Assembly: GCA_031549885.1 (NCBI GenBank)
Contig: JAVBPD010000139.1
Span: 1 to 6,126 of the forward strand
Direction: 5' to 3'
Length of the DNA stretch: 6,126 bases
Source: WQUF01 sp031549885
GTDB taxonomy: Bacteria; Bacillota; Clostridia; Clostridiales; Clostridiaceae
Shown here in pieces: positions 5,676-6,126 of this stretch; the first letter of the stretch is position 1; every line of letters begins with the position of its first letter. Under the pieces are notes generated by a model that was not told where the DNA came from, made no database searches, and saw only the letters and a list, made by a program, of their open reading frames with translations. Made by a program: the position numbers and the translations under genes.

Positions 5676-5718
5676 AACTACCACCTTTTCAAATTTTTTT
5701 ACCCATTAAATTATTAAT

Positions 5719-5747
5719 ATTATATATAATATTGTTTGCAATATCAA
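5719..5747 (-). promoter_or_regulatory. Strong sigma-A promoter for the Uma2 gene
   Basis: On the minus strand, TTGATA (5747-5742) and TATAAT (5724-5719) are separated by 17 bases, 5/6 and 6/6 matches. The start of transcription would fall about 30 bases before the ribosome binding site. The -10 lies in an 18-base perfect A/T palindrome (5716-5733). Confidence 0.7.
5729..5744. promoter_or_regulatory. Inverted repeat inside the Uma2 promoter spacer
   Basis: ATATTG (5729-5734) and CAATAT (5739-5744) are separated by TTTG, filling the space between -10 and -35 and overlapping the -35. This is a classical repressor position, but the arms are AT-rich and could arise by chance. Confidence 0.3.
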
Positions 5748-5769
5748 TGATATCCGATTAAAGCAATTC

Positions 5770-5950
5770 AAAACCATACTATGGCTATTAAAAACAAATT
5801 TTGAGATTATTTAAGTACAAATTTGTCTTAAGTATATTAATTTAAAATGCGGTGTTAAATACCGTATTATAACTGATGATGGGTATGGTTTTATAAGGTT
5901 AGTTTAACGACTTTGTGTTTTAACATACGCCAATTAAACCTCTTTTTTTT
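5770..5950 (+). ncRNA. Candidate structured RNA or inverted-repeat element in the 350-base gene-free stretch
   Basis: Between 5685 and 6036 I find no convincing gene. The part at 5770-5892 is closed by a perfect 10-base inverted repeat, AAAACCATAC (5770-5779) with GTATGGTTTT (5883-5892). Inside it lie ACAAATTT (5794-5801) with AAATTTGT (5819-5826), and AATGCGGT (5846-5853) with ACCGTATT (5861-5868, one G.U). Together these make a possible three-way junction. Downstream, a weak stem AGGTT (5896-5900)/AACCT (5937-5941) runs into T8 at 5943-5950, which would terminate a plus-strand transcript. I see no convincing promoter and recognise no known RNA family. It could instead be a small inverted-repeat element or the decayed end of a gene: a 30-codon frame at 5815-5904 ends in ITDDGYGFIRLV. 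Confidence 0.3.
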
Positions 5951-5959
5951 ATTTTTTTT

Positions 5960-5977
5960 AAAAAACAGGTCTGTTTT
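5960..5977 (-). terminator. Weak terminator for the right-edge gene
   Basis: On the minus strand AAAACAG (5977-5971) pairs with CTGTTTT (5968-5962), realistically 6 bp with a 4-base loop. It overlaps a T6 run (5965-5960). It lies about 60 bases after the stop at 6037. The stem has little GC. Confidence 0.4.
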
Positions 5978-6036
5978 CTGTATTAAATTTATATTCATTA
6001 AATTATTTTATAAAAATTAATATTATATATCCTAAA

Positions 6037-6126
6037 TTATAACAAATTGCTTAAATCTACATTCTTATCTTTTTTAATTATTTTATCTAAAGTGCTCTGG
6101 GTCACATATCCTCTATTTAAATATTG
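6037..6126 (-). CDS. C-terminal 29 residues of an unidentified protein; 5' part outside window
   Basis: On the minus strand the frame is open from the right edge to TAA at 6039-6037. It begins QYLNRGYVTQSTLDKI and ends KNVDLSNLL. The residue mix (charged, helical, with a GYVTQSTLDKI turn) looks like real coding sequence, and the stop is followed by AT-rich DNA and a weak terminator. The piece resembles the end of a helical or DNA-binding protein but is too short to assign. Its direction is the same as the Uma2 gene; the 360-base gap and separate promoter argue against one operon. Confidence 0.55.
   Translation of the reverse strand, partial: QYLNRGYVTQSTLDKIIKKDKNVDLSNLL

Noticed and set aside
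5408..5677. Plus-strand 89-codon frame opposite the Uma2 gene
   Set aside because: The minus strand encodes an unmistakable Uma2 protein; the plus frame has no ribosome binding site or family features.
5716..5733. 18-base perfect palindrome of A and T only
   Set aside because: It is alternating A/T sequence around the Uma2 -10 box; its symmetry follows from low complexity.
5815..5907. 30-codon plus-strand fragment ending ITDDGYGFIRLV
   Set aside because: It is bounded by stops, has no start or ribosome binding site, and overlaps the hairpins; chance is sufficient explanation.
1..6126. tRNA, rRNA, CRISPR array, transposase or phage attachment site
   Set aside because: Looked for on both strands; no cloverleaf, regularly spaced repeat array, transposase motif or paired attachment repeat was seen.

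Overview
This is an AT-rich window with strong AGGAGG-like ribosome binding sites, short intrinsic terminators, AGA/ATA-rich codon use and mostly TAA stops. This points to a low-GC Firmicute, most likely a clostridium. I cannot name the species.

Layout. (1) Bases 1-600 hold the C-terminal part of a GHKL-type sensor histidine kinase on the plus strand, cut by the left edge. A 13-codon micro-ORF and a bidirectional terminator follow. (2) A divergent pair occupies 750-3753. On the minus strand is a polytopic membrane protein that I recognise as DUF3100-like. On the plus strand is an M20D metallo-amidohydrolase. They share a 250-base control region holding a GCACAA/TTGTGC dyad between two outward promoters. 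The arrangement suggests one module in which the membrane protein imports an amide-linked substrate and the hydrolase cleaves it, by analogy with AbgT and AbgAB. (3) Bases 3823-5048 are a tandem duplication of a whole transcription unit: promoter, secreted Ig-like (DUF5011-like) protein, terminator. The first copy carries an in-frame TGA at codon 36. The second copy is intact and has two C-x4-C pairs in its linker. Both promoters carry the same pair of 9-base direct repeats spaced 21 bases apart, the geometry of LytTR response-regulator sites. LytTR regulators are the usual partners of GHKL kinases like the one at the left edge. (4) A minus-strand Uma2-family (PD-(D/E)XK-like) protein lies at 5085-5675 and has a strong sigma-A promoter. 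(5) The stretch 5685-6036 has no convincing gene. It contains the Uma2 promoter, a nested set of inverted repeats followed by a T8 run (a candidate structured RNA) and a weak minus-strand terminator. (6) The right edge cuts the C-terminal 29 residues of an unidentified minus-strand gene.

The two minus-strand genes with visible starts both have an upstream in-frame GTG that is part of the ribosome binding site. I therefore moved both starts downstream. No tRNA, rRNA, CRISPR array or insertion sequence was found.
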